Below, piece after piece: positions 21,017 to 32,599 of a stretch of DNA of 64,000 bases. The first letter of the stretch is position 1. Every line of letters starts with the position of its first letter. Source of the stretch: Welwitschia mirabilis (Eukaryota; Gnetophyta; Gnetopsida; Welwitschiales). Below the pieces are notes generated by a model that saw only the letters and a list, made by a program, of their open reading frames with translations, ran no database searches and was not told the origin of the DNA. The stretch is from the NCBI GenBank assembly GCA_051453625.1, contig JBOZIK010000001.1, positions 219,347,961-219,411,960 of the forward strand, read 5' to 3'. The position numbers were made by a program, and so were the translations under genes.

Positions 21017-21270
21017 TCACAGATCACTAAACAAGGCGGTGAACTTCACAGATTGCTAAATGAGGCTGTGAAGTGAGAATTTAAAAAATTACCAAATGAG
21101 GTAGTGGGAGTATTAGATTTATCATAGATCACTGAATGAGGAAATGGTCTNNNNNNNNNNAGATATGAGATTTTATTTATATATATATATAGAGGACCAC
21201 AGATTGTCAAATGAGGTAGTAAGCTTCTCAGATCACTGAACGAGGTAATGAAGTGATTGAGATATGCTTA
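21017..21270. repeat. Array of short AATGAGG-type repeats in left LTR
   Basis: Six or seven imperfect copies of a unit of about 28-40 bp with the form 'cacagatcactaaatgaggtagtgaa', interrupted by a TA microsatellite (21178-21191) and a 10-N run. The same array is in the right LTR at about 28490-28770 and at the edge of the window (1-40, reverse strand). Confidence 0.8.
21151..21160. other. Assembly gap (10 N)
   Basis: Short N run inside the repeat array, at one end of the segment that is inverted in the right LTR. Confidence 0.99.
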
Positions 21271-21403
21271 AATATGTAATTATTATTATTTTTCATAATC
21301 ATAAGATCATTTTTTGTGATTTATCATGTCTCTTGGAGTCTTTACTTGTTCTTCCTATCTTAGCTCTCAAAAATCCTTACATATCTTGTCTAGTATTTCC
21401 TGG

Positions 21404-21794
21404 GCCATACTAGGAGCTATGATATTTTTATATTTCTCATCTCATACTTTTGTGTGAAAGGTGAAAAATCCAAAGTATAATTGTTATTGTGGACAAAATA
21501 ATGTCAAAGATTAATGTTCTAGTATTATTGGGAAATTTGCTAAATAATCNNNNNNNNNNNNNNNNNNNNNNNNNNNNNNNNNNNNNNNNNNNNNNNNNNN
21601 NNNNNNNNNNNNNNNNNNNNNNNNNNNNNNNNNNNNNNNNNNNNNNNNNCCATACTAGGAGCTATGATATTTTTATATTTCGTATCTCATACTTTTCTGT
21701 GAAAGGTGAAAAATCCAAAGTATAATTGTTATTGTGGACAAAATAATGTGAAAGATTAATGTTCTAGTATTATTGGGAAATTTGCTAAATAATC
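21404..21794. other. 100-N gap flanked by a near-identical 145-bp duplication
   Basis: Bases 21404-21549 and 21650-21794 are almost identical (three or four differences), with 21550-21649 being N. The right LTR has this sequence once (about 28912-29055). The likely explanation is that two overlapping contig ends were scaffolded without merging. Confidence 0.85.
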
Positions 21795-22599
21795 TTGTAT
21801 TGTTTTATTAATCCTAAAATATTGATGCAATATGTCTAAGATTTGAGGACATGACATACTTTTTTAAAATAAAGATTTATTAAATTAGTTGAAGAGTTAA
21901 AATACATTTTGTCATGTGTGTTCTTTCTCAATTGATTCATTAAGCATAATATTTTGGAATTTAATATTAAAATATGAAAATTTGATCATATGATCTTAGT
22001 ACTTTTCTTAATGAATTTTATTGAGAATCTTAAAATCTTTAGTTATGTTAATTATCTTAAAATTTTATTAAATGTCAATTTTGGATATATTTTGTTTAAT
22101 TATTTTTAATAAATTTGAAATTGATAATATATTTTATGCACCACTTGCAATCTTTCTTATAATGTATTAGCTTAGTTATGAGTATTAATTTTGGAATTTT
22201 GCCTTTCATTGTAGGGTTAACAACCATTTATTAATTATTATTTTATAAGTACATTTACAAGTAGTACATTGAAGCTACATAAATAGTGATATAATGTAAT
22301 TAAATAATAATTAATTAAGTAGTAAGAATTATGCTAGAGTCTTTTAATGCCATGGAAAAATCATAATTGACATTTATTTTTATACTTTTATTAAAAAAAA
22401 TTTTAAAATTCTTAGTTAAAATGTGAGGATAGGATGTCATTCCTTGAAATAAATATTAATATTCATTCACCTTCACCTTTTAGAATAATTTAAATATAAT
22501 TAAGTTTGAAGTAGCACATTGTTAATAATTTATTTATCATAATATTATAATTATGAAAGTGGCTAATCATAAATAAAATTTTAATGAAAGTGAGAGGTC

Positions 22600-22672
22600 T
22601 AATCGGTGTGACTTGAACCTCAAACCACTTAAGTCATGAATATGATCCATTATCATTACACCATGAAGCAAG
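22600..22672 (-). other. tRNA-like module 1 in left LTR (reverse strand)
   Basis: On the reverse strand, a box-A-like TGGTGTAATGATA (22651-22663) precedes a box-B-like GGTTCAAGTCA (22609-22619) at tRNA-like spacing. The same module is in the right LTR (29790-29850), more decayed. It is a tRNA-derived relic or resemblance, not a usable tRNA gene. Confidence 0.4.
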
Positions 22673-23792
22673 AGCTATTAAATGGACCATTTTGTATGCA
22701 GTTAAGATTTTGCACCTTAGGTTTTTATGCATTAAGGAATCTATTTTTGTCACTTAAATATCTTCATTTTAGTTATGAGTGATTTGTAAGCTACATTGCA
22801 TCATGCTGATATTAAATCACCTTTAAGCCACTTTTTAACATATCTAATACTGATTGAAGGGCATAGAAAAATTTTATTTTTCACTGAATACTATGCTTCC
22901 ATCATCTTCTCTCTAGTAATGCATTTAATCTCCTTCATTTTGGCATGTTTCATTTATCCTTCTTGGTTAACAATGTTTAAACAAAATTAAATGCATAATG
23001 ATTTAATAGTCAAAGATCACTATAGCATTGAATAATTACTTCATTACAAGCATAACTCCTTTACCTCTCATTGGCATGCCATTGTAGCCCTTTACTAAAC
23101 TGAGAATTTTCTGATTGACCCCATTGCCTCTATTAGATCCCCATTAATTACACATTTTTCCAATTTTTAGAAGCATTATTTGTGGGAAAAAACATTTTCT
23201 TTTAAAAATACTTATGCAACTTATCTTAGGAGTACTTTGAAAAAGATGTAGATAAAACATTGTTAGCACATCTACATGTTTTTGTTTCCTTCATTTTAAG
23301 TTGAATTTTTTTTCTTGTACTCTCAACAATTCTCTTAGCATCACTTTTGCTTATATGAAATTCCCTCCCATGCCCATCTTCAAATATTATCTTGCATCTC
23401 TAATGATTTTAATTTATAGTATTTAATCTCCTATTGTGCACCTCAGCTTTGCTATCTATCTCATTTGTGTAATCTGCAATCATTTCTCTAGATGATGGTG
23501 TATTTTGTTTTTCTTTAATCTCTCAAATTATATTTTCTCTTTGACTGTGTTTTTCCTTAAACTACATTTTTTTTATTGAGTGCTAGTGTAGGAATAGAAC
23601 AAGACACTTAAAAACTAAGACCTTAAGTCTATTTTAATTGAAAATTCTCTTATCAATGAGTTCCTTCCTTGCTACCAATTTAATGCATCACAGTGTCAAC
23701 TATGTTTGATAGATCAAACATTTCTGATTTCTTTAGAATACCATGTATCATTTCCTTCTTCTTGTTGATTTAATTTGAAAGCTTCACAAATA

Positions 23793-23870
23793 AATTCGTT
23801 AGTTTAATTGGTCTTTAGATAATCTAGCAAGGAGGAGGTTATAGGTTTAATTCCCAGTGATAATGTGAGC
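23793..23870 (+). other. tRNA-like module 2 in left LTR (forward strand)
   Basis: Box A TAGTTTAATTGG (23800-23811) and box B GGTTTAATTCC (23844-23854) are 32 bases apart, followed by a T-run at about 23877. The right LTR version has an even better box A, TAGCTCAATTGG (30989-31000), and box B GGTTTAACTCC (31033-31043). This fits a tRNA pseudogene or SINE head captured by the LTR before the two LTRs diverged. Confidence 0.5.
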
Positions 23871-24130
23871 ATCCCATTTTTTTTGAAATGTAGGGTTGAT
23901 TACATAGTGATTTATGTCTAGCCCTTACCAATCCACCTCATGTGCATCAATATCATTCCATAGTTAAGATGATAATGAATATCTTAATAAATTATAAAAA
24001 TATCACATAGGTTCACACATAATTAGGTAATGCATGTACTCTATGGTTAAGTAGTATAACATCATGAAATTTTTAACTAATTAAATTCTTGCCTATGAAG
24101 TTTTCATTAATGAGTTTTTGAAACTATTTA

Positions 24131-24147
24131 NNNNNNNNNNNNNNNNN
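24131..24147. other. Assembly gap (17 N)
   Basis: The right LTR shows about 35 bases at the matching place (31318-31352), so little is missing. Confidence 0.99.
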
Positions 24148-24437
24148 AGGTATTAAAATTTAATACCTAGTTGAAATAAAAACTTTTATTTATTCTAGTT
24201 AAATATTTATATATAATTAGAATAATATTCACCTAGTAAAATGCCCTTAAAATAGAGATTCCTTGGTTATACTTTTTAAATGTTTAAATAATTTTAAATC
24301 TTACATTTATATAAGATTTTTAATTAGGAAATTAGACCTTGCTTCATCTCCAAACTCTAGTTCTTTATTTTTGGAATTTACATTTGGTATTAAATCTAGA
24401 AGAAATTTTTAGGTGTGAAAATACTAGTGTTACATTT

Positions 24438-24455
24438 TGGTATTAGAGCCTAGGT
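24438..24455 (+). promoter_or_regulatory. Primer-binding site for initiator-Met tRNA
   Basis: TGGTATTAGAGCCTAGGT, three bases after the LTR end, matches the plant initiator-Met tRNA 3' complement (TGGTATCAGAGCCAGG) apart from one C-to-T change and one inserted T. Confidence 0.85.
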
Positions 24456-24781
24456 TGTAATTTTACTGGGCATATCTTTCATGAAGTCATATCAATATTA
24501 GAGTAAAGGTTGGCAACTTCATTGATCATAACTATTGTTAGAAGTAAATTGCAATTTCAATTTGCTTGACTTTGTTAAAGTTACAAGTTTTAATATGGAA
24601 ATTTAAGCTTGTAATATGCATAGATTTGATTATTATTATTTTAACATGGCCTTAATAAGGGTATTTAATTAACCAACTAAAGTTACAACTTTAATAAATC
24701 TAGTTAACAACCTAGTAGATGAACTTATCAGTAAGTGATGAGTGGGAAGATAGTAACTCTATGATGGTATAAGTTAAGAGG

Positions 24782-25560
24782 ATGAAACCTCCAACTTTCT
24801 AAGGTATTAATAATAAGGAGCATGTGGTATCATGACTAATAAATGTTTAAAACAAATTAGAATTATTCANNNNNNNNNNNNNNNNNNNNNNNNNNNNNNN
24901 NNNNNNNNNNNNNNNNNNNNNNNNNNNNNNNNNNNNNNNNNNNNNNNNNNNNNNNNNNNNNNNNNNNNNNNNNNNNNNNNNNNNNNNNNNNNNNNNNNNN
25001 NNNNNNNNNNNNNNNNNNNATTATCATAAATATGTAGGCCAATAAGGTCTACAATCTTATAAGTAGGTATGAAGAAGTAAAAATCAAAAGGTTTATGACT
25101 AGCCTACATCTAGTAATTCAAGGTTAAGTCAAATTATTTCAATCAAAGATAATTGTAGAAGCCTTAAAGAAGGATATAACTAGTAAAAAATAATGTATCA
25201 TGAATAAAACTATAGGAACAAAAAGAATAATATCTCAAAATATTAAAATAATGTAACTATGAAAGGAATATTTGACTTAGAATATAAGTATGATTAGAGG
25301 AAGAGGTAGTGCAAATGTGGCTATGGTGAACACTAGAATAATACATAAACATTAAGTAAGAAAGTAGAATTATCCAACTTGAGGAAGAGATAGATTTATG
25401 GAACTATCAAAAGATGATTAATCTCTTAAAATACAACTAATAATTTCAAGATCATGAATATTTCACATGTTAGAGGCCTCACTATGTTAGAAATTACCTT
25501 GAAAGGAAGAAACAAGAACCAAGTACAATAATTGTATAGAAGATGTCATTTAGTCAGATC
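24782..25560 (+). pseudogene. gag: gypsy gag remnant of the GACAT element
   Basis: From 24782 the frame reads MKPPTF, a stop, then GINNKEHVVS, a stop, and a decayed helix ending NKLELF at 24868. This is the order of the plant gypsy gag opening, in which PPxFxG is followed by a tryptophan-containing 'WL..M...F' helix, and the stops stand where tryptophan or acidic codons would be. A 150-N run (24870-25019) then removes the core. After it, isolated stretches such as VEALKKDITSKK (about 25155) resemble the end of the capsid domain. No zinc knuckle was found. Confidence concerns only the opening. Confidence 0.55.
24870..25019. other. Assembly gap (150 N)
   Basis: Removes the centre of the gag remnant. 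Confidence 0.99.
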
Positions 25561-27500
25561 TAGAGGTTGTTTCTATTGAAGCCAATTTTCCTTTCATTCT
25601 TATTAAAGTTTTTATTAAATTTTTATTACTATTGATGAATTGTAAATTAATAAGGATATATAAGTTACTAAAATTATAGCATCAAGCCTATTCTTAAGGA
25701 GTCTTATCTTAGAAGTAAGATAAAGAAATAAAAGCTATGCAAATTCCAATAGGACTAATATTTTGGATAACAATGATAGCAAGAATATGTGAAATGAAGT
25801 GCTAATGATCCTTGCAAGTCACAAAATGATATGCTGGTGGTGGCAATGAATTGAAGAAGATACAGGATCATGTTAGTATTAATTATATGAAGATAGATAA
25901 AAGATGATATAGGTATGATTGAAGATTATAGTAAGGAGATTGCAAATATAAATAAAGAAGAATAAAATTTTCTCAAATAAGAAAATAAAATTAATCTACA
26001 TGATGTAGAATTAATTCTATGAATCAAGTAAGTAGGAATGAAAATTCAATACTAGAAATTGATTCTTTGCTTCTACAAAAGAAAACTTTCTCGTGTAAGA
26101 AAGATATAGTTGAAGTTTTTTCTCATTAGCATGCAAAAGCCTCCCTTTATATTATCATGATATGTTGGTGAATAAAGGTGAAGAGGTGTTACTTGAAACT
26201 ATGGATTAAAGAATTGAATTATCTATTTAGCCCATATACTGTTATCAGAAAATCCTTAAATAACCATTGTCTTAAGAAATTCTTATATTAATTGAATCCT
26301 CATTTTTAGTTACTATTGGCATGCATCTGGTAATTCTTAGCTACATGATAAGTCTTAAGTATCTAATCCTATTATTATATGATCAAAGTATGTAATATTG
26401 TTTAAATGGATTATGCACTTCAACATTGTGGAATAGACATTGCTCACTCTCAATTAATCTAAAAGCTCTTGTACATTTAATTGGTCTATGCTTACATAGC
26501 CTTATTTTATACATTTTATCCTTGACTTATTAGACTTGAAAATGCTATATCATTCATATAAATCATTGAAGTGAAAATTCAACTATATTATACATGAGTA
26601 AGTGTCAACAAAGCTTGAAAGATGAAGTGCACAACAAAGGAGTATAATGTGGAAGAGATCTATAAATTTTAAACTTAGGCTTAAGGAAGTTCTGCATAAC
26701 AAATGTTGAAGGGTGTGTACAATTTAGGGTAATAGATTGCTATGTTACCATATTTGAGTTGTAGTTTTGGTCTTAATGGTTTATGCACATGTTGCTTTTG
26801 TCAACATAAGGAGGTAATTCAGATATTTTGGCTTATAAAAGTAAATAGTTCAACTTATTTGTAATTGTATTTTGCTATTTACTTAGAAATTTCTTGAATG
26901 AGAAATATGCTAATTCATAATGTTTTCTCTAAGATCATTATAGCCCTATAAAATGGAAAAGTTTAGAAGGTCATGAATAATAAAGGAGTTGTATAAATTT
27001 TGAAATCATATATATGAAGTTAGCATTGTGGTAAAGGTGATTAGGCATCTCACTTAACATAAGAAGGAGTTGTATGAATCTTTATATTAATGATATCAAT
27101 GGCCTAAAATAAGCTGCATGAAATTGTTATTAAAGAACAATAATATAAAGCTAAATGCTAGCTTATAATAACTATTCCAACACAAAGGCACTTAAGGAGA
27201 AACTTTCAACATGCATGTATAGTAATTATATCAAAATGAAGAAGAAGAAATATGACTTTACATTTTTTTTACTATTAAGTGCTCAGTAAGATGACATGAT
27301 CCATGTTGTGAATGGAAATACCAATTATAGTTAAATTGAAAAATTAATCTTTAGGAAGATTGTGAAGATCTATATGACTATAAAGGCAACTTTTAATGCA
27401 TAGTGTGGAGAATATTTTCAAGATTTATATGATACAATTAATCTATAGAAGTAGAAACTTAGAAGAAAAAAGTAGATGTTAATTATTAGAGACCTAATCT
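25561..27500 (+). other. Interior of the GACAT element without recognisable pol
   Basis: About 1.9 kb too short for protease, RT, RNase H and integrase (normally over 3 kb), and no motif of any of them was readable in three forward frames. It may be deleted and decayed pol or a non-coding LARD-type interior. Confidence 0.45.
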
Positions 27501-27505
27501 TTTGG

Positions 27506-27543
27506 TAAGTTTTGAGAAAGAAACTTCTTAATAAGGTGAGAAA
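27506..27543 (+). promoter_or_regulatory. Chromovirus-type pol end and polypurine tract
   Basis: The sequence 'agttttgagaaagaaactt' followed by 'aaggtgagaaa' (27533-27543) sits directly before the right LTR. Plant chromovirus polyproteins end in exactly this kind of 'tttgaggacgaaa...' sequence merging into a purine tract. This places the element in the Del/Tekay part of Ty3/gypsy and supplies the PPT. Confidence 0.65.
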
Positions 27544-28513
27544 TGTCACATCCACATTTTTACTTATTTTTAAAATTTATAAAGATTAAGTTTAATGAAA
27601 TATTTAGAAATACTTAATTATTTTGAAATTCCTAACTGATTTAAATATTATGTTTTTGAGATGATGTTATATTAAATTATTTCTTAAGTTCCTTTTATCT
27701 CGATTAAAAAAATATTACTTATAATTTCCAAGAATGTTCTTGCAGTGGTGATGAGTTCATTTACTTTTATTTTGTTGCATTTTCCTAGAAGTTATGCATT
27801 TAAATGTAAATTGTGAAGGCTTGTTATTTATTTTCCTCATTATTATGATTATGATTAAATGTAAAGCATTATTTTTATTTTATTAAAACACCCAGTGATC
27901 AAGAAACCCTGTATGAGATATTATGAAACTCATTCCACTATTGGCTCATGTTGCATTCTTTCGTATTCTTGAGTTTTATCATGCTACCCATGTTTTCTTA
28001 CTTTAAATAGAGTCCTTTCTCCCTCAAGTCTAGTTTATTTTCTGAAATAACCATGCCTTGAAATCTTGGAGCTTAGGAGGTTTAGGAGTTTTGGAACTTA
28101 GAAGATCTTTGAAGAGCTCAAACATATGTGGATATGCTTCTATTATTTTTCCTTTCTTATTTGTTCTTTTATGCATTTTTTTATTGAGATTATCATGTTT
28201 ATATTCCTATAAGATGAATGTTAAATCATGTGACACTTAATAAAGATAAATTCAGTATTGTTACATGTCTTTTCTTCATTTATCTTTTATGCTCAATGTC
28301 TTGACATTATCTGTTCTTAGTATGATTTGATAGCTTGTGGTCTACTCTTATCATATTTACCTTGTTATCATTTATCCTGTCATCATGCTACTTAAAATCT
28401 ATGGTTTTGCATTGATAGTTTGTGATCAAATCTTATCATATTTTCTTATCATTATTACATATTAAACTTATGGTTATGGATTTTAATAAATCGTGAAATG
28501 AGTTGATGGGCTT

Positions 28514-28573
28514 TACAGATCGCCAAATGAGGCAGTGGAGTGAGAATTCCATTGCCTCATTCGGTAATCTGTG
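28514..28573. repeat. Inverted repeat with 26-bp arms in right LTR
   Basis: Arms 28514-28539 and 28548-28573 are reverse complements with five differences, separated by an 8-base loop. The right arm belongs to a segment (28549-28596) that is in opposite orientation to its counterpart in the left LTR (21101-21147). Confidence 0.8.
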
Positions 28574-30984
28574 GTGAATCTAATATTCCCACTACCTATA
28601 TATATATATATATGAGAACCATAGATTGTCAAATGAGGTAGTGGGCTTCACAGATCCCTAAATGAGACATTGAAGTTAAATATGAAAAAAAATTATATGA
28701 GAACCATGGATTGCTGAATGAGGTAGTGGGCTTCACCGATTACCAAATGAGGTAATGAAGTGATTGAGATATGTTTAAATATATAATTATTATTCTTGTT
28801 CGTAATCATAAGATTAATGTTTATGATTTATGATGTCTCTTAAAGTCTTTACTTGTCCTTCTTATCTTAACTCTTAAAAATCCTTATCTACTTATCTAGT
28901 TTTGCCTGGATCATACTAGGAGCTATGAGATTCTCATAGTTTTCATCCCATACTTTTTATGTAATAAGTGGAAAATATAGAGTATAATTGTTACTATGGG
29001 GAAAAGGATGTGAAGAATTAATGTTCTAGTATTATTAGGAAATTTACTGCATAATCTTGTATTCTTTTATTAATCCTAAAATATTTGATGTAATATGTTT
29101 GAGATTTAAGGACATGACATACTTTTTAGAATAAATATTTCTTGAATGAGTTGAAAAGTTAAACTCCATTTTATCATGTGTGTGCTTTCTCGATTGATTC
29201 ATTAAGCATAGTATTTTGGAATTCAATATTGAAATATGAAAATTTGACCATGTAATCTTGGTTCTTTTCTTACGAATTTTATTGAAAATCTTAAAATCTT
29301 TAGTTATTTAATTGCCTTAAAATTTTATTAAATGTCAAATTTGAATATATTTTCTTGAATTAATTTCAATAATTTTAAAGTTGATAATATATTTTATGCA
29401 CCACTTGCAATATTTTATGTAATGTATTAGCTCAATTATGAGTATTAATTTGAGAATTATGCCTTTGATTATAGAGTTAATAATGTTTATTAATTACTAA
29501 TTTATAAGACTTATGCTAGAGGCCTTTAACTCCATGGAAAAAAAGATAATTGACTTTCTTTAATACTTTTGTTGAAAATCTTTCTTAAAATTTTTAGTTA
29601 AAATGTGAGTATAGGATGTCATGCCTTGAAATAAATATTAATATTTATTTACCTCTAACTTCTGGAATAATTTAAATATAATTAAGTTTAAAGTAGCATA
29701 TTGTTAATAATTTAATTATCATAAGATTATAATTATGAAAGTGGCTAACCAAAAATAAAATTTTAATGATAGTGAGAGGTCGTAGTGCTCACTGTGACTT
29801 GAATCTCCAAACACTTAAGTCATGAATATGATCCATTACCTTATACCATCAAGAAATAGCTATTAAATGGACTATTTTATGTACAGTCAAGATTGAGTGC
29901 CATTGGTTTTTATGCATTAAGAATGTACATTTTTACTACTTAACTATCTTTATTTTAGACATGGACAATTCATGAGCTACATTGAACCACTTGGACATCA
30001 GATCATCTTTAAGGTGCTTTGCAACATGCCTAATCCTCATTAAAGGGCATAGAAAGATTTTATCTTATGCTAAACACTATCCTTATGTCATTTTCTCTCT
30101 AGTAATGCATTTAATCTCCTCTGTCTTAGTGTGTCTTGTTTATTCTTCTTATTGAATGATGTCTAAATGCTCTTAAATGCATAACAATTTAATAGTTAGA
30201 GATCCTTAAAGCATTGAATAATTACTTCATTGCTTGAATAATTACTTTGCCTCTCATTTGCACATCATTACAGCCCTTTAATGAATTGAGAATTTACTAA
30301 TTAATCCCATTACCTGTATTGGATCCCATTAATATGCCTTTTTCTAATTATTAGAAGAAATATTTGGAGAAAACATTTTCTTTTAAAAATGCTTGTGTAA
30401 CTCATTGTAGGAGAATTTTGAACAAGAGGTAGATGAAACATTGAGAAACACATCTACGTTTCTTTATTTCCCTCATTCTGAGTTGAATTTCTTTTTCTTA
30501 CGCTTTAAATAATACTCTCAAAATCACTTTTACTCCTAGAAAATTTCCTCACCTATGTCCTTTCTCAAATACTATTTTATATCTCTAATCATTTTAATTT
30601 CTAATATTTGATCTCCGATTGTGCATCTTAGCTTTGTTATTTATCTCATTTGTACAATCTACAATCATTCCTCCAGATGCTAGCGCATTTTCATTTCCTT
30701 CAATCTCTTAGACTGTGTTTTCTCTCTGATTACATTTTTCCTTGAAATGCATTTTTTTTTAAATTATGCACTAGTCTAGGAATAGAACAAGACATTCAAA
30801 GACTAAAACCATGAGTTTATCTTGATTTAAAATTCTCTTATTGATGTGTTTCTCTCTTACCACCAATCTAACGCATCATAGTGTCAACTATACTTGATAG
30901 ATCAGATGTTTCTAATTACTTTAGAAGACCAAGTATAGTTCCATTCTTCTTGTTGATATCAATTCAAAAGCTTCATAGATAAAT

Positions 30985-31060
30985 TCATTAGCTCAATTGG
31001 TTCTTAGATAATCTAGTAAGGAAGATATCATAGGTTTAACTCCAAGCGAAAATGCAAGCA
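30985..31060 (+). other. tRNA-like module 2 in right LTR
   Basis: Box A TAGCTCAATTGG (30989-31000) fits the pol III consensus fully, and box B GGTTTAACTCC (31033-31043) follows 32 bases later. A T6 run ends the module near 31073. This is the counterpart of 23793-23870. Confidence 0.5.
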
Positions 31061-31641
31061 TCCCTTTTTTTCTAAAATATAGGATTCATTACATCATGAT
31101 TTATGTCCAATACTTAGCCATATAACTCGTGTGCATTAATATCATTTAATAGTTAAGATGATAATGAATATCTTAATAAATTATATGAATATTACTTAGG
31201 TTCACACATAATTAGGTGATCCATGTACTCTATGATTAAGTAGTACATCATGAAATTTTTAACTAATTAAATTCATGTTTATGAAGCTTTCATTGATGAG
31301 TTTTGAAAATTATTTAAGGATCATTCTCATAAGTAGATACTATGACCTATATCTAGGTATTAAAATTTAATATTCTAATTAAAGAAAAACTTTTATTCAC
31401 TCTAGTTAAATAGTTATATTTAATTAGAAGAATATTTGCCTAGTAAATGTCCTTAAAATAGAGATACCTTGGTTATACTTTTTAAATGTTTAAATAATTT
31501 TGAGTATTACATCTATATAAGATTTTTAATTAGAAAATCAAGCCTTTCTTCATCTCTAAACTCTAGTTCTTTGTTTTTAGGTTTTAAATTTTGGTATCAA
31601 AGCTAGAAGAAGTTTTTAGATGTGAAAATACTAGTGTTATA

Positions 31642-31646
31642 GACAT
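31642..31646 (+). repeat. Target-site duplication GACAT (right)
   Basis: Exact match to 20086-20090. Confidence 0.9.
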
Positions 31647-32599
31647 GCACTTCATTCAATAGCTATTTGTTTAATTAGGTATATTATTGTTAAAAAATAT
31701 TAAAAACTAAATTAGATATGTATATTTTATTATTGATAAGTGGATACTTGTTCTTCTTGAGAATTTTCATGGTGTTGGTTTTCAGATAGAATTCTCTGTT
31801 CTTCATTGCCTTTGGTATTAAGGTCCATATTTTCGTTAAAAGGATATCTAATTAGGTAACCTAATTCATCTTAAATTTAAGGCATGTAAGTTTCAAACAC
31901 AATTTAAAAAAGGCTTAGGTAACAAAAAGGTTGATAATAGCATATAAAGGACTCAGTTAAATTTTTACATGTTTTTAAGTAGAAAATCTCATAGCTCCAA
32001 CTAGGAAAAGTAATGACCATAGTGGGTTTTATAGTTATGACTTAAGAAAAAAGTTAGAGATTCACAGTTCTTGTACAAAATATTTAGTATTAGGGATAAC
32101 AGAAAAACTTAACTAAAAATATAAATAGCAAAAGAGTTAAAATTAAACCTAAGAAAAGATAATTAGTAAATATCTATTTTTTATGTAGAATTTTAATAGG
32201 AAAAAACTAAAAAACAATAAACACAGAATCTAACTACTAAAAAAAATCATAAGAAAAGAAAACATAAGAAATATGAGTTCAATTTAAGTTTTATCTTTTC
32301 ATTTTTTATCTTGTTTAGGATTGCAACATATAAAAAATGCATTAGACTTGTAACACAAAGATCTAATGTGAAAATTAATTTTAGGTTAAAATAAAAATTT
32401 AAAAAAACTATATATATTAAAAAAAAGTACTAGTACCCAACAATAGAAATTAAAAAAAAACACTCAAAATAAAATAAGGATTACTTCAAGTATCATTGGA
32501 AAGAACTATTACAAACCATTGAAAATCTAAAGAGGAAAAAAAAATCTAAAGTATAAGAAAGAAAAATTACGCTTCTTTGGAAAATATACCATGTTAAGA
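31647..32599 (-). other. E1 5' leader and start of gag region
   Basis: Sequence between the PBS of E1 and the inserted element. The reverse strand contains an open, Glu/Asn-rich stretch (about 31730-31860, readable as SENQHHENSQEEQVS) resembling the variable N-terminal part of plant gypsy Gag proteins. The rest is A-rich leader with several A-runs (32395-32460). Confidence 0.5.

Larger units (their letters stand above)
20091..24434 (+). repeat. Left (5') LTR of the GACAT element
   Basis: Starts TATCACATCC (TG changed to TA) and ends AGTGTTACA. It is followed by the PBS. It contains a TATA-like 'tttaaataga' near 20549, an array of AATGAGG-type short repeats (21017-21270), two tRNA-like modules (about 22600 and 23800) and three N runs. 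About 145 bp on either side of the 100-N run are near-identical, probably an assembly error that inflates the LTR length by about 245 bp. Confidence 0.9.
20091..31641 (+). mobile_element. Ty3/gypsy element with 4-kb LTRs (Del/Tekay-like), inserted into E1
   Basis: An 11.55-kb element on the forward strand with a 5-bp target duplication (GACAT). LTRs are 4344 and 4098 bp. It has an initiator-Met PBS, a decayed gypsy gag start and a 3' end typical of plant chromoviruses. The internal part is only 3.1 kb and, apart from gag, nothing of pol is recognisable. The sizes resemble large retrotransposon derivatives (LARDs), which pair LTRs over 4 kb with a short, mostly non-coding interior. A hand count over about 100 aligned LTR bases gives roughly 10 percent difference, so it is younger than its host element E1. 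Confidence 0.88.
27544..31641 (+). repeat. Right (3') LTR of the GACAT element
   Basis: Starts TGTCACATCC and ends AGTGTTATA, 4098 bp without gaps. It aligns with 20091-24434 over the whole length. It contains the AATGAGG-type repeats (28490-28770), a hairpin-forming inverted segment (28514-28596), and tRNA-like modules at 29790-29850 (reverse) and 30985-31060 (forward). It is the better reference for the LTR because the left copy has gaps and a probable false duplication. Confidence 0.92.

Noticed and set aside
21017-21270. CRISPR-like array
   Set aside because: Repeats are imperfect, spacers are irregular and also repeat-like, and the context is a plant LTR.
22600-22672. Functional tRNA gene
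   Set aside because: Only box-A- and box-B-like segments are present. Acceptor and anticodon stems do not pair, and the second LTR copy is more decayed.
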